A stretch of DNA of 64,000 nt from Planctomycetes bacterium syqfu (GTDB taxonomy: Bacteria > Planctomycetota > Phycisphaerae > Phycisphaerales > Phycisphaeraceae): contig CP087563.1 in assembly GCA_020974905.1 (NCBI GenBank), forward strand, positions 1,488,001 to 1,552,000, given 5' to 3'. Each line of letters begins with the position of its first letter. Position 1 is the first letter of the stretch. The position numbers and the translations under genes were made by a program. Positions 44,207-53,265 of this stretch are shown here, in pieces. The notes beneath the pieces were generated by a model. That model saw only the letters and a list, made by a program, of their open reading frames with translations. It did not search any database and was not told where the DNA came from.

Positions 44207-46027
44207 ATGACCTGGGAAGCCTGGTACACAATTGGTGTGATCGCCTTGATCATGGTGGCACTGGTCCGCAACTGGGCTGGGCCGGACACCGTGATGCTGG
44301 CGGGATTGACGCTGCTGATGACCGGCGGGTTGTTCAGTGATCCTGTTGCGCCCCTGCTGCCGAGTCCGAAGCAGGCGATCTCCGGTTTTGCCAACGAGGG
44401 TTTGATCACCATTGCGGTGTTGTTCGTGGTTGCCTTGGGGATGAGTCAGACCGGCGCGATGGACATGATTGCGCGCCCACTTTTGGGAAGACCGCAGAAA
44501 CTCGGCCAGGCGCAGGTCCGACTGATGCTCCCGGTCGCGGGGTTATCCGCATTTCTCAACAACACGCCAATTGTCGCCATGTTCATGCCGGTGGTCAGTG
44601 ACTGGTGCAAGAAAACGGGGTTCCCGGCAGGCAAGCTGTTTATCCCATTGGGCTATGCCTCCATCCTCGGCGGGACCTGCACGCTCATCGGCACCAGTGG
44701 CAACATCGTCGTCCGCGGGCTGGTCACCGATGCCCAGGCCAAAGGTGAACTCCTGGATGTTCAGATCGGCATGTTCACGATCGCTGCCATCGGCTTGCCG
44801 GTGTTGGTGGTGGGTGTGCTGTATCTGTTGATTGGTTCGAGGTGGCTGCTCCCCAAGGGGCGAACACGGTCGATCAAGCAAGGCGATGATGCCCGCGAAT
44901 ACGTCGTGGAGATGATGGTTGAACCCAACTCTGCGATTGATGGCAAGAGCATCGAACAGGCTGGACTACGCAGCTTACCCGGTGTGTATCTGGCGGACAT
45001 CGAACGTGATGGTCAACGCCTGGTGGCCGTTGGACCGGAGCAGATTCTGCATGGCAATGACCGGCTGTTTTTCGTCGGCCTGGTTGAATCCGTGGTGGAC
45101 CTGCAGAAAATCCGTGGCCTGATGCCTGCTGCACGCAAGGTGTTTAAGCTCGATGAAAACCAGCCTCACCGCTGTCTCGTCGAAGCCGTCGTGAGTCTGG
45201 AATGCCCCATGATCGGCATGTCGATTCGCGAAGGGCGCTTTCGATCCCGGTACAACGCAGCGGTCATTGCGGTGCATCGTGGCAGTGAACGCGTGATGCA
45301 GAAAATCGGTGACATCGTCATTGAACCCGGCGACACCCTGCTCATCGAAACACACCCGAGTTTCGTCGAAACACAACGCAACAAGCGAGACTTTTTCCTG
45401 ACCTCTACCGTCGAAGGCTCCAAGCCCATTCGACATGACAAAGCGGGAATCGCGATCATCACCCTGCTGGGCATGATCGCGTTGGTGACCTTAACGCCGA
45501 TGACACTGCTGCATGCAGCACTCATTGCTGGCGGCATCATGACCCTCACCGGTTGCTTCACCATGACCGAAGCCCGTGACAGCGTGGACCTGCGTGCCCT
45601 GCTTGCGTTGGGGGGCGCAATCGGTGTGGGTAAAGCCCTGGAGCAAAGCGGCGCATCGGCGGTGATCGCAGAACAGTTACTGCATCTGTCCAAACCGATG
45701 GGCCCCTATGCGATTCTGGCAAGCGTGTATCTGACCACGGTGATCTTCAATATGCTCATCGGCAACATCGGTTCGGCAGTGCTGATCTTCCCGATCGCCA
45801 AAGCCATGGCCATGGCCGAGTCACTGCATTTCATGCCGTTGGCGATGGCGATCATGATGGGGGCTTCGGCAACGTATGCGACCGCCAGCTACCCGGTGAA
45901 CCTGATGGTGATGGGTAGCGGTGGCTACAAGACCAGTGACTTTTTCAAGGTTGGCCTGCCATTGAATCTGCTGATCATGATCGTGGTGGTGATCCTTGCC
46001 CCACAGATCTGGCCGTTGGTGGGATGA
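44207..46027 (+). CDS. SLC13-type anion permease with two RCK_C domains
   Basis: Inner-membrane transporter, 606 residues. N-terminal half of about six helices (YTIGVIALIMVALVRNWAGPD, TIAVLFVVALGMSQTGAMD, VAGLSAFLNNTPIVAMFMPV with the family SNT-like signature ASILGGTCTLIGTSGNIVV). Then two cytosolic TrkA-C/RCK_C domains at about 225-400 (SIEQAGLRSLPGVYLADIERDGQ and SIREGRFRSRYNAAVIAVHRGSE), then six more helices. Family members carry sulfate, dicarboxylates or other anions with Na+; the substrate is not deducible. ATG 44207 has GGAG eight bases upstream. Confidence 0.9.
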   Translation: MTWEAWYTIGVIALIMVALVRNWAGPDTVMLAGLTLLMTGGLFSDPVAPLLPSPKQAISGFANEGLITIAVLFVVALGMSQTGAMDMIARPLLGRPQKLGQAQVRLMLPVAGLSAFLNNTPIVAMFMPVVSDWCKKTGFPAGKLFIPLGYASILGGTCTLIGTSGNIVVRGLVTDAQAKGELLDVQIGMFTIAAIGLPVLVVGVLYLLIGSRWLLPKGRTRSIKQGDDAREYVVEMMVEPNSAIDGKSIEQAGLRSLPGVYLADIERDGQRLVAVGPEQILHGNDRLFFVGLVESVVDLQKIRGLMPAARKVFKLDENQPHRCLVEAVVSLECPMIGMSIREGRFRSRYNAAVIAVHRGSERVMQKIGDIVIEPGDTLLIETHPSFVETQRNKRDFFLTSTVEGSKPIRHDKAGIAIITLLGMIALVTLTPMTLLHAALIAGGIMTLTGCFTMTEARDSVDLRALLALGGAIGVGKALEQSGASAVIAEQLLHLSKPMGPYAILASVYLTTVIFNMLIGNIGSAVLIFPIAKAMAMAESLHFMPLAMAIMMGASATYATASYPVNLMVMGSGGYKTSDFFKVGLPLNLLIMIVVVILAPQIWPLVG

Positions 46028-46032
46028 TGCCA

Positions 46033-46623
46033 TTACATGAGTAGATGAGAATTTTCGATTGCCTTGTGTATAAAAGAGACAAAAGCTTTTGCATCGTTTC
46101 TTTCAGCCACACACCAATCGCAGGGGCCTCGTAGGACTTCAAGAAATTCAGCCAGTTGCTCAAAATACTCGCAATCTAAATTTTCTTGAAACTGCCCCAG
46201 ACATTCTGGCTCTTCATCGGTACAAGCACAAGAATCGATAATGGTCCTGTAATCATGATGCGCCAAAATTTTATTTCTTGCTCGTTTTATAGCGTTATAC
46301 AGCACGTCCATTTGTTTTTTTAAATCTTCAAGTTTCTTTTTCTTTTCATCATCCCAAGTGACATAATCAATCATAAACTCAAGAGACAAATTCTTGCTCC
46401 CATGCATTATCGCCGGGTCGTGCAATTTAGAAATTTGAATTAACGAATACTCGTGCAAAACATTTCACAGTGTGTACAAATAACCACGAAGTTGTGGGGA
46501 CTGACGAAATTGCTCTTGGTGAACGTCGTCATCAAACGTAATACGATACATTTGCCAGATGCCATATGTGTATTGGCATAACTCATCAAACGCTCGAATT
46601 ACTTGATCGTCGTGGCCTTGCAT
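46033..46623 (-). pseudogene. AbiU2-like gene interrupted by an in-frame TGA
   Basis: One continuous frame from ATG 46623 to 46033 is broken by a single TGA at 46465-46467. The sequence on both sides reads as one protein: ...SPQLRGYLYTL, stop, then LHEYSLIQISKLHDPAIMHG. The second half carries KRARNKILAHHDY, an R-x5-H motif like that of AbiU2/HEPN-type abortive infection proteins. It is either a recent pseudogene, two coupled fragments, or a sequencing error. AT-rich; it starts 66 bases from the 3' end of tRNA-Ala(UGC). Confidence 0.6.
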
Positions 46624-46688
46624 TTTGGCATCATAATAAAATAAAAAAAACCTCGCTGACCGGGTGGCCAACGAGGTTAATTCTGTAA

Positions 46689-46761
46689 TGGAGCGTAACG
46701 GGCTCGAACCGATAACCCCTGCCTTGCAAAGGCAGTGCTCTCCCAATTGAGCTAACGCCCC
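46689..46761 (-). tRNA. tRNA-Ala (anticodon UGC)
   Basis: A 73-base cloverleaf read on the minus strand: acceptor GGGGCGT with ACGCTCC, D arm GCTCAATTGGGAGAGC, anticodon stem CTGCC/GGCAG with loop TTTGCAA (TGC anticodon), T arm GGTTCGAGCCC, discriminator A. The CCA is not encoded. Confidence 0.97.
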
Positions 46762-46775
46762 GTTAGAGGAGAAAT

Positions 46776-46804
46776 ATTGTAACAACATTCATCAAACTTG
46801 TCAC
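46776..46804 (-). promoter_or_regulatory. Promoter of tRNA-Ala(UGC)
   Basis: On the minus strand: GTGACA, 17 bases, TACAAT. The tRNA 5' end lies 14 bases after the -10 box. Confidence 0.75.
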
Positions 46805-46867
46805 GTCCGGTTTGGCGTTACAATATAAAACTTGTAAACACCGCTTAGTTCAATAGAAAGACACCCC

Positions 46868-47773
46868 GTGGCCGAGTACCTCGCACAGATCTACGAATAC
46901 CTTTTCAGTGGCACCATGATCAGTAATATGATCGCCAGTATTTTGCTGGTCCCGCTTGGGTTTATTCTCCGGTGGATACTCGTCCGTTCACTGGCCAACG
47001 TCGAAATCCGTTCGCCGGAGTTGCGGCTGCGCTGGACGATTCAAATCCGCAACATGATCTTTGCATTGATCACCGTTGCCCTGCTGCTGATCTGGTCATC
47101 AGAACTCAAAACCACCGCCATCTCGCTGGTGGCCTTTGGTGTTGCCATCGTTCTCTCCGTCAAGGAACTAATCACCTGTGTCACAGGCAGCTTCCTGAAA
47201 GTCTCCACCCGTGCCTTTAGCGTCGGTGATCGCATCGAAGTCAACGGCCTGCGGGGTGACGTCATTGACCAGACACTGCTGACCACCAATCTCATGGAGA
47301 TCGGCCCCGGGGACAATCTGCACCAATACACAGGGCGTGTCCTGACCCTACCCAACAGCTTGTTTCTGACCAATCCCATCATCAATCACAGCATTACACA
47401 TGATTATGCGATCGTGACATTCGACGTACCGGTTAAAGCCGATGAACATTGGCAAAAGCATGAAACTTGGCTGCTGGATGCTGCTAACGAAATCTGTGAA
47501 CCGTACATGGATGATGCTCGCAGACATTGGCAGAAGGATCATGACATTCTCGCGGACTTACCAAAGATCGAACCGCGCGTGTCGGTGCAAATGAAATCAC
47601 CGGACGAATTGAACATGGTCGTTCGAATTCCTGTTCCCAATCATCAACGCAACAGCAATTGCCAGCAGATTCTCCGCCGCTATCTCGAACATAAACAAGA
47701 GCAACTTGCCATGCAAAAGGCCGAGGAATCTGCTAATAATCCCGAAAAACCTTCCGACGATAAGACTTCGTAA
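46868..47773 (+). CDS. MscS-family mechanosensitive channel (second copy)
   Basis: The product has 301 residues. Helices at the N-terminus (ILLVPLGFILRWILV, MIFALITVALLLIWSSEL, TAISLVAFGVAIVLSVKELITCVTGSFL), then the MscS beta domain (FSVGDRIEVNGLRGDVIDQTLLTTNLME, RVLTLPNSLFLTNPIINHS) and an alpha/beta C-terminus with a charged tail. The pore helix is less Gly/Ala-rich than in the MscS at 21075, so the conductance may differ (inference). GTG start at 46868. Confidence 0.88.
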   Translation: MAEYLAQIYEYLFSGTMISNMIASILLVPLGFILRWILVRSLANVEIRSPELRLRWTIQIRNMIFALITVALLLIWSSELKTTAISLVAFGVAIVLSVKELITCVTGSFLKVSTRAFSVGDRIEVNGLRGDVIDQTLLTTNLMEIGPGDNLHQYTGRVLTLPNSLFLTNPIINHSITHDYAIVTFDVPVKADEHWQKHETWLLDAANEICEPYMDDARRHWQKDHDILADLPKIEPRVSVQMKSPDELNMVVRIPVPNHQRNSNCQQILRRYLEHKQEQLAMQKAEESANNPEKPSDDKTS

Positions 47774-47787
47774 ACAAGCCCATTCTG

Positions 47788-48270
47788 ATGTCACCCCAAA
47801 TAAAGAACAAAACCTGGCAAGCATGGGCTGATGAAATCGCAGATGACGAAATCATTATTGATCGTCACATCATTAATAATGAAGCAGACGGCAACTGCTG
47901 GAAATTTACAATGTCTCAAGAATTGGCATCCGACACCAAACTTGAACATGTCATGGCATTTGCATCGCAAGTCAAACAATCCAGAAAGAATTGGCTGATC
48001 GAACATGGTGCTCAATCCATGGTCATGTATTGGTGGCATGATGAAATGTCAGGTCAACTATGCTTTTCGCTTGTTTCACTTTGCCACGGGAAGCTGCCGT
48101 TTGGCTGTAAAGTCATTTTGAGACATACAAAATCACTTGAAGATATCGTCAACGAATGGTTCAACTCACCTTATCATCCTGTACGTCCTAACGGGCGTGC
48201 AGGGTTTTTGTATGGCTGCCATTCATCCAGACTTGGAAGAAGTCAGCTTTTCAGTTCAAGTGTCCTATGA
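47788..48270 (+). CDS. Hypothetical protein
   Basis: The product has up to 160 residues, AT-rich: TWQAWADEIADDEIIIDRH, WWHDEMSGQLCFSLVSLCHGKLPFGC, then LEDIVNEWFNSPYH. The sequence looks protein-like up to about residue 130; the last 30 residues overlap the next frame and look like shadow translation, so a frameshift near the 3' end is possible. Not recognised. Confidence 0.45.
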   Translation: MSPQIKNKTWQAWADEIADDEIIIDRHIINNEADGNCWKFTMSQELASDTKLEHVMAFASQVKQSRKNWLIEHGAQSMVMYWWHDEMSGQLCFSLVSLCHGKLPFGCKVILRHTKSLEDIVNEWFNSPYHPVRPNGRAGFLYGCHSSRLGRSQLFSSSVL

Positions 48271-48691
48271 CGATGCTGTTGTTGATACGCATGATTCGCA
48301 ACTTGCAGCCGGTGAGAACACTATTTCTTTCACGTCTACGAACTGGACAGGTGGCATCACATTCAAGGCCAGTTTCGTAGGTGCCAATCAGATCATCATT
48401 GAAACAACCATCGGGGGAATCACAGAAGAATCATCAGCATGGTTCACGTGGAGTGGTACGGGCTATGCCGGTTCATTCCAAACGTCTAACGGGTACTTGA
48501 TTGAGGTTGCTGAGTTGGATTACTTCGATGAACCCAACCCCGTTGAAGAACCAACCGACGAAACATCTACCACAGCAGCAGAACTCATCCCATATTTTTA
48601 CCGACTGGAACTGGTCGGAGCATTCATGATCGGAATCATGCTATGGCAAGTGCTCATAAAAAGCTGGCGTTCGCAATCCTTGTATCTCTGA
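48137..48691 (+). CDS. Hypothetical exported protein with C-terminal membrane anchor
   Basis: The frame opens at TTG 48137 with a signal-like segment (THLIILYVLTGVQGFCMA). The body is beta-rich (SFSVQVSYDDAVVDTH, FTSTNWTGGITFKASFVGANQIIIETTIGG). After an acidic Pro/Glu linker comes a C-terminal helix (GAFMIGIMLWQVLIKSW). The start is uncertain; ATG 48212 would lose the signal. It overlaps its neighbours at both ends. Not recognised; small signal-plus-anchor proteins in series are seen in some phage and conjugative elements. Confidence 0.5.
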   Translation: MKISSTNGSTHLIILYVLTGVQGFCMAAIHPDLEEVSFSVQVSYDDAVVDTHDSQLAAGENTISFTSTNWTGGITFKASFVGANQIIIETTIGGITEESSAWFTWSGTGYAGSFQTSNGYLIEVAELDYFDEPNPVEEPTDETSTTAAELIPYFYRLELVGAFMIGIMLWQVLIKSWRSQSLYL

Positions 48692-49215
48692 GCATGATTA
48701 ATACAGCAGACGCAGGTCTTGCAGTTGAATCACTCAGGATTGAATCGATAGACAAAGGTTCAGGAACGTACAGTTTCTGGAGCCCAAGCGTATCGGGTTC
48801 ATATATCGACCTTGTGGTCAACGAAGATAACAGAGCGAGTTTCTGGACACGCTGGAACGATACGGGTGATTGGCAGCAAACAGAAGTGCAAATTATTCGC
48901 GATTCGAGTCTAAGTGTATGCAAGGTAATTTTTACAGGCGGTATTGCAGCAGAAACATGGATTGTTCTTACAGCACCCGAAGACAATCAGTTTTACTCAT
49001 TCGTTTATGACGCCTCAGTGTTGAGCCAAGGGCCGGGATATACGGTATCACCAATTTATGAAACTGACACACAGATAGGCTCATTAAAAGTCAAAGTGAC
49101 ATTTGGAAATGTTGGTGTTGTGACCATGTCTGGAGATGTGGTGGCAAGCATACAACCCGAAAGCGATTACTCAGGAAGTCTAGAAGGTGCAAGCCGTGAT
49201 ATCACAGACGCCTAA
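48643..49215 (+). CDS. Hypothetical exported protein
   Basis: The product has 190 residues with a clear signal peptide (HKKLAFAILVSLSMINTADA) and a beta-rich, Ser/Thr/Asp-rich body (SGTYSFWSPSVSGSYIDLVV, IGSLKVKVTFGNVGVVTMSGDVV). The start overlaps the previous gene by 49 bases, so translation is probably coupled. AT-rich relative to the chromosome. Not recognised. Confidence 0.55.
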   Translation: MASAHKKLAFAILVSLSMINTADAGLAVESLRIESIDKGSGTYSFWSPSVSGSYIDLVVNEDNRASFWTRWNDTGDWQQTEVQIIRDSSLSVCKVIFTGGIAAETWIVLTAPEDNQFYSFVYDASVLSQGPGYTVSPIYETDTQIGSLKVKVTFGNVGVVTMSGDVVASIQPESDYSGSLEGASRDITDA

Positions 49216-49400
49216 CAAGAACACTCGAACGAACTAGACACCAAATAGAAGGTGATAGCTATGTCAAGGGCTACAGCATTGATGTGCTTTGTGTCATGAA
49301 CATGACGCATGAAGCAAGCGGCCAATTGTACATTTTTCTTGAGTGTCGAAGGCTGGTAATTACGTAGCAAAAGGCTCTTGCGATAGTCGTCTAGGTTCAT
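49212..49400 (-). pseudogene. N-terminal fragment of a tyrosine recombinase/integrase
   Basis: 62 residues from ATG 49400: LDDYRKSLLLRNYQPSTLKKN and AACFMRHVHDTKHINAVA match the pattern of the helical core-binding (SAM-like) domain of XerC-type integrases. No catalytic domain follows; the frame stops at 49212, beside the end of the exported-protein gene. It lies about 150 bases from the 3' end of tRNA-Ala(GGC), a usual integration site. The assignment rests on a short stretch. Confidence 0.45.
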
Positions 49401-49553
49401 CCCGAAACCCCATGTAAAAACATCTGAACCTAAGAAACAATCGGCAATGAAAATGTGGAACTTTGTAGAAATGGCGGGGAAAATCAAAAAAAAAAATTGC
49501 TCATTGTCGAATGTTCGTAAACACAAGACAATGAGCAATTTACAGAAATCAAA

Positions 49554-49626
<73 letters not shown>

Positions 49627-49642
49627 TTAATTTGAGACGAGT

Positions 49643-49670
49643 ATTGTAACGCTGGATCAGGCGGTGTCAA
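49643..49670 (-). promoter_or_regulatory. Promoter of tRNA-Ala(GGC)
   Basis: On the minus strand: TTGACA, 16 bases, TACAAT. The -10 box is the same as that of the other tRNA-Ala gene. Confidence 0.78.
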
Positions 49671-49763
49671 ATGCACTTTTAACCCACATTGACCAACCGC
49701 CAATTCACAGACTAATCGGATTGTGCTATCATTTGCGATTCACCTTGAATTTGTGGAGATGGT

Positions 49764-50534
49764 ATGACCCTGCAAGAACAGATTTACGAACTTTTCCTTT
49801 TGGAAAAGCAGGTCCGCGGCTTGAACCGTCGCCTCGAAGTGGCCTCTTACCAACATACGCAAATGCAGTCCAAGCTTTCGCGTTTGCAAACGCAACACGA
49901 AGAACTGGCTGCACAACTCAAACAGACACAGGCCCACGCCAATGCGTTGGAGAATGATGCCAAAGATGTGGAAACCCGCATCGATGCACTCCGTGAGCAA
50001 ATGTCTTCTGTGACCAACAACAAAGAGTACTCCGCCCTGCTCATTGAGGTGAACACCCTCAAGCTCAGCAAAGGCAAGATCGAAGAAGAAGCTCTTGTGC
50101 AGATGGAACAGGTCGACTCGTTGCAGAATCAGTTGACAGAACTTGAAGCCCAGGTCCAAGAGCAAAAGAAACTCGTTGGTGCCGCTGAAGGCGAAGTGCA
50201 GACGCGTAAGGAAGAAGTCGGAGCCGAGTTGGCGGACCGTTCTGCCAAGCGTGACGCTGCCGCCGAACCGATCCCTGCTGATATGCTGCACATCTTCAAC
50301 CGTCTCTGCGATCAGCACGACGGTGAACCGCTGGCACCGGCAGTCGAAGACAATGCCAAGCGTATGGAATACTCCTGTGGCGGCTGCTACATGACCATTC
50401 CGCTTGAACGCGTCAACACCCTGTTTACCCAACCAGATTCGCTGACAACCTGTCCTAATTGTCAGCGTATTTTGTATGTGGATGACGTGCTGCGTGAGCA
50501 GATGGATGCACGTGCAGCCAAGAACAAGGGTTGA
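49764..50534 (+). CDS. Coiled-coil protein with C4 zinc ribbon (CdsZ-like)
   Basis: The product has 256 residues. Residues 1 to about 170 are one long coiled coil (SKLSRLQTQHEELAAQLKQTQAHANALEND...) with the family motif VTNNKEYSALLIEV. The C-terminus is a C4 zinc ribbon: SCGGCYMTIPLERVN and TTCPNCQRILYVDD. The family is widespread and commonly sits beside RNase HI, as here (9 bases apart). It is thought to act as an adaptor or RNA/DNA-binding factor. ATG follows GGAGATGGT. Confidence 0.9.
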   Translation: MTLQEQIYELFLLEKQVRGLNRRLEVASYQHTQMQSKLSRLQTQHEELAAQLKQTQAHANALENDAKDVETRIDALREQMSSVTNNKEYSALLIEVNTLKLSKGKIEEEALVQMEQVDSLQNQLTELEAQVQEQKKLVGAAEGEVQTRKEEVGAELADRSAKRDAAAEPIPADMLHIFNRLCDQHDGEPLAPAVEDNAKRMEYSCGGCYMTIPLERVNTLFTQPDSLTTCPNCQRILYVDDVLREQMDARAAKNKG

Positions 50535-50543
50535 TTCGAACGC

Positions 50544-51173
50544 ATGCCTATCAGCATTCATATTGACGGCGGCGCGCGTGGCAACCCGGGTCCCGCAGCC
50601 TGTGGTGTGGTGATTCGCGATCTGGATCATGATCTATTGCTTCACGAAGCCGGATACTATCTGGGAGCGACCACCAACAACGAAGCGGAATACCAAGGCT
50701 TACTCCATGCCCTTGAAGTCGCATTGGAGATTGGTGCAAAGGACATTCGCATCATCGCTGATTCTCAGTTGATGGTCCGACAGGTGCTCGGTCAGTACAA
50801 AGTCAAAGCTCCCAATCTCAAACCACTTCATGCCAAGGCTCAGCGTTTACTTGCCAAGTTCGACGACTGGTCGTTTGATCATGTTCTGCGTCATCTAAAT
50901 AAACGTGCAGATGAACTGGCCAATCTGGCGATGGATGCGCGGAAAAATGTCCCCGGCGATGCGACCAAAACACCGGCGCTCTCAGGTAAGTCTCAAGCCA
51001 AACCGAAAAAGCAGGACGATCTGTTTGACCATCAAGCTCAAGACAAAGAGCCGGTGATCAAAGTGCTCACACCTGCACCTTGTTGTGTGCGATATGCCAG
51101 GACATTGGCTCAAGACGATGCAGGTAAACAGCGTTGCCCTGAGTGTGGCGCTCTGCTTCAGATCAAGTTCTGA
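50544..51173 (+). CDS. Ribonuclease HI family protein with C-terminal Cys-rich tail
   Basis: Cleaves RNA in RNA-DNA hybrids. RNase H fold at 1-130: HIDGGARGNPGPAACG with D8, TTNNEAEYQGL with E49, IIADSQLMVRQ with D73, HLNKRADELAN with D123, so the catalytic carboxylates are present. A linker (about 135-170) leads to a tail with PAPCCVRYARTL and QRCPECGALLQIKF, a probable zinc ribbon not present in classical RnhA. It is co-transcribed with the upstream zinc-ribbon gene and ends at a terminator. Confidence 0.92.
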   Translation: MPISIHIDGGARGNPGPAACGVVIRDLDHDLLLHEAGYYLGATTNNEAEYQGLLHALEVALEIGAKDIRIIADSQLMVRQVLGQYKVKAPNLKPLHAKAQRLLAKFDDWSFDHVLRHLNKRADELANLAMDARKNVPGDATKTPALSGKSQAKPKKQDDLFDHQAQDKEPVIKVLTPAPCCVRYARTLAQDDAGKQRCPECGALLQIKF

Positions 51174-51193
51174 AATTGATAACACGATCAACC

Positions 51194-51229
51194 AAAAAGC
51201 CCGAAGATACGAATCTCCGGGCTTTTTTT
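51194..51229. terminator. Bidirectional terminator
   Basis: AAAAAGCCCG pairs with CGGGCTTTTT around a 14-base loop, with A-run and T-run on the two sides. It lies between the convergent RNase HI and heparinase-like genes. Confidence 0.85.
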
Positions 51230-51254
51230 ATGTGTGATTGGCACGCGTATTGGA

Positions 51255-53180
51255 TCAGAGATGTTCGATGATCATCTGACATTTACCGCAGGTTGCTGCA
51301 GGGAATGTCACCAGCGTGCGATAAGCCATGTTCCCCCACGAGGCTTGCATGATCGGGTCGGTGAGTTCTTTTTCCTCGACCTGAATTTCTTGAACCATGC
51401 TATTTTTAAACGTGATGGTCGCCGCAGCTGATGTCCGATCATCAGGTAGATTTACCGGCGTCAACGTCAGCTTCTGACCTTCAATCTTAACCTGACTCAG
51501 TGAGATCAACGACAAGGTCATCGTTTGTGATTCAGAACACTGCCACTGATCCAAAACCGTGACACGATCCGCATCGCGATCCAACGTCACCTGCCTGAGA
51601 TAGCTTTGCAATGCTGCTTTGGGATCGTAGGCATCGGCAATGTCCAACGTAAACGTCGTGCATCCGTCATTGACTTGATGCTTCAACGACTTGGCAGCAT
51701 ACGCACGGCCGGGCAATTGCACGGCATCGCCGAAGCTTGGCAGGTTATGCCACTGCGACTGCATGGTGAAAATGTCATAGCGTTGGGCGCTGAAGGTTTT
51801 GCCGGAGTAGGTTTCGACCCCCAGGTCAATGAGCAGCGGATGACCGTCGTGATAGACGACAATTTGGCCGATGTCATTGTGATTATGACTCTCCGCGTTG
51901 TGCCCCCCCTTGGCTGAGACATGCCAGCCTTGACCGAGTTCTTCAGTGGATCGCATCGTCACCACTTCGATATCCGGCAGGTATTCATCAAGCTTGCCCG
52001 TGAGTTTCAACGGTTCCTGATCGAGCAGTTTGGCTTCGAGAAATGGACGCTGAATCAGTCGGTAAAAGTTGGTGTGATGCGGTCGCGGTAATGCCATCTG
52101 CATACGCGATTGATGATCACCAAATGCAAGCATCGATTCATCGCCCAACGCCTCAGCCCACTTGCTGATCCAGTAGCCAGGCATGGATTTGGCAATCGCC
52201 CGACCATCTGCAAAGCAGACAAACTCTGAATCTTTCACATGCATCACCTGCGGATAGTGCGCGAGGTTGGCGATGAGAGGATGATCCATGAACAGTGCTT
52301 TGTCCTGCCCCACCATCCCACCAAGATGATCCAGGGATTCGTACAACGCGGCACCGGCCTGCCCCCAGTACATCACCCCTTCATCACAGCCACCATCATC
52401 TGGTTGCTGAGAGATGAAAATGTTCAGTGCCTTGCATATCCATTCGATGGCTTTGTCGCGTTTGGCAACATCATCTTCAAACATCCAAACCGCACTGAGC
52501 CACGTCGAACAGATCCACGGCGTCCAGTTATTCATGATGTGAGAAGCATCAAGGCCCAACCAGTGACGGGGGTGATTGAGAATCGCATCGAGCACGAAAA
52601 ACCGCGTTTTCCGCTTGATTTGTTTAACAATCTCTGGACTCACTGCATCAAGTTGATCACCGATGAGCCAGACGATCCAGGCCATCTGCTGGCCGGTCTG
52701 CCCTGCAAACAAATCCAGGATTGGATCATCCAGATCAGGCAGGAGATTTTCGGCTGAAGCCCCCATGTGTGGCGGGAAACACCAGTAGGTCTCTTCACAA
52801 ATCGCCCAGATGCCGTCGATGATCTGATCCATGTACTTGCCGGTGAGCCCGGTCAGACATTCTGCCATCACAAAATTCTGCAAGGCAAAGCGACGGTCAA
52901 AATAGGGCTTCTCCATGGCAACGCGGCTGGTGGTCCTGCCATAGGCCATGAGTTGGGATGCCTTGATCGGCGGGTATTCGTAATCCAGATTTTCATCCGC
53001 CCAATCGATGTAGCATTTACCCGTGGTCTGAGCTATCGCGACCCATGCTTTGGGATCACGAGACGGATGCGGGCAAGGGCAGAATTGATCACGATCGACC
53101 AAGTGGTCAATGATCCATTGGGCATCAAGTTGGGGACGTGGGGGCAATGTACTGCTGACGGCCGTGGCATGGGTGGACAT
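51255..53180 (-). CDS. Heparinase II/III-like polysaccharide lyase family protein
   Basis: The product has 641 residues. The N-terminal two-thirds is an alpha/alpha toroid (QNFVMAECLTGLTGKYMDQIIDGIWAICEETYWCFPPH, NNWTPWICSTWLSAVW, DDGGCDEGVMYWGQAGAALYE). Then comes the beta-sandwich with AKGGHNAESHNHNDIGQIVVYHDGHPLLIDLG, the segment holding catalytic or metal-binding His/Asn in heparinase II/III-type enzymes. No signal peptide is seen from ATG 53180, so it may act inside the cell on imported uronic-acid oligosaccharides, or the true start is missed (the frame is open to 53423). It ends at the shared terminator. Confidence 0.82.
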   Translation of the reverse strand: MSTHATAVSSTLPPRPQLDAQWIIDHLVDRDQFCPCPHPSRDPKAWVAIAQTTGKCYIDWADENLDYEYPPIKASQLMAYGRTTSRVAMEKPYFDRRFALQNFVMAECLTGLTGKYMDQIIDGIWAICEETYWCFPPHMGASAENLLPDLDDPILDLFAGQTGQQMAWIVWLIGDQLDAVSPEIVKQIKRKTRFFVLDAILNHPRHWLGLDASHIMNNWTPWICSTWLSAVWMFEDDVAKRDKAIEWICKALNIFISQQPDDGGCDEGVMYWGQAGAALYESLDHLGGMVGQDKALFMDHPLIANLAHYPQVMHVKDSEFVCFADGRAIAKSMPGYWISKWAEALGDESMLAFGDHQSRMQMALPRPHHTNFYRLIQRPFLEAKLLDQEPLKLTGKLDEYLPDIEVVTMRSTEELGQGWHVSAKGGHNAESHNHNDIGQIVVYHDGHPLLIDLGVETYSGKTFSAQRYDIFTMQSQWHNLPSFGDAVQLPGRAYAAKSLKHQVNDGCTTFTLDIADAYDPKAALQSYLRQVTLDRDADRVTVLDQWQCSESQTMTLSLISLSQVKIEGQKLTLTPVNLPDDRTSAAATITFKNSMVQEIQVEEKELTDPIMQASWGNMAYRTLVTFPAATCGKCQMIIEHL

Positions 53181-53265
53181 GATGTTTCTCGACTTGGCGG
53201 CGTACAAAAAAAGTTTCCTGCTCATGAGGAAACTTGGGACAAGTCTAGGACGACCATTTTCAGAT

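Noticed and set aside
43729-44412. 227-codon minus-strand frame over the RNHCP gene and its leader
   Set aside because: Antisense to the RNHCP cysteine motifs and to the permease start; no ribosome site.
46465-46467. TGA as a selenocysteine codon in the AbiU2-like gene
   Set aside because: The family has no selenoproteins known to me, and no SECIS-like hairpin is evident just after the codon; a nonsense mutation or sequencing error is simpler.
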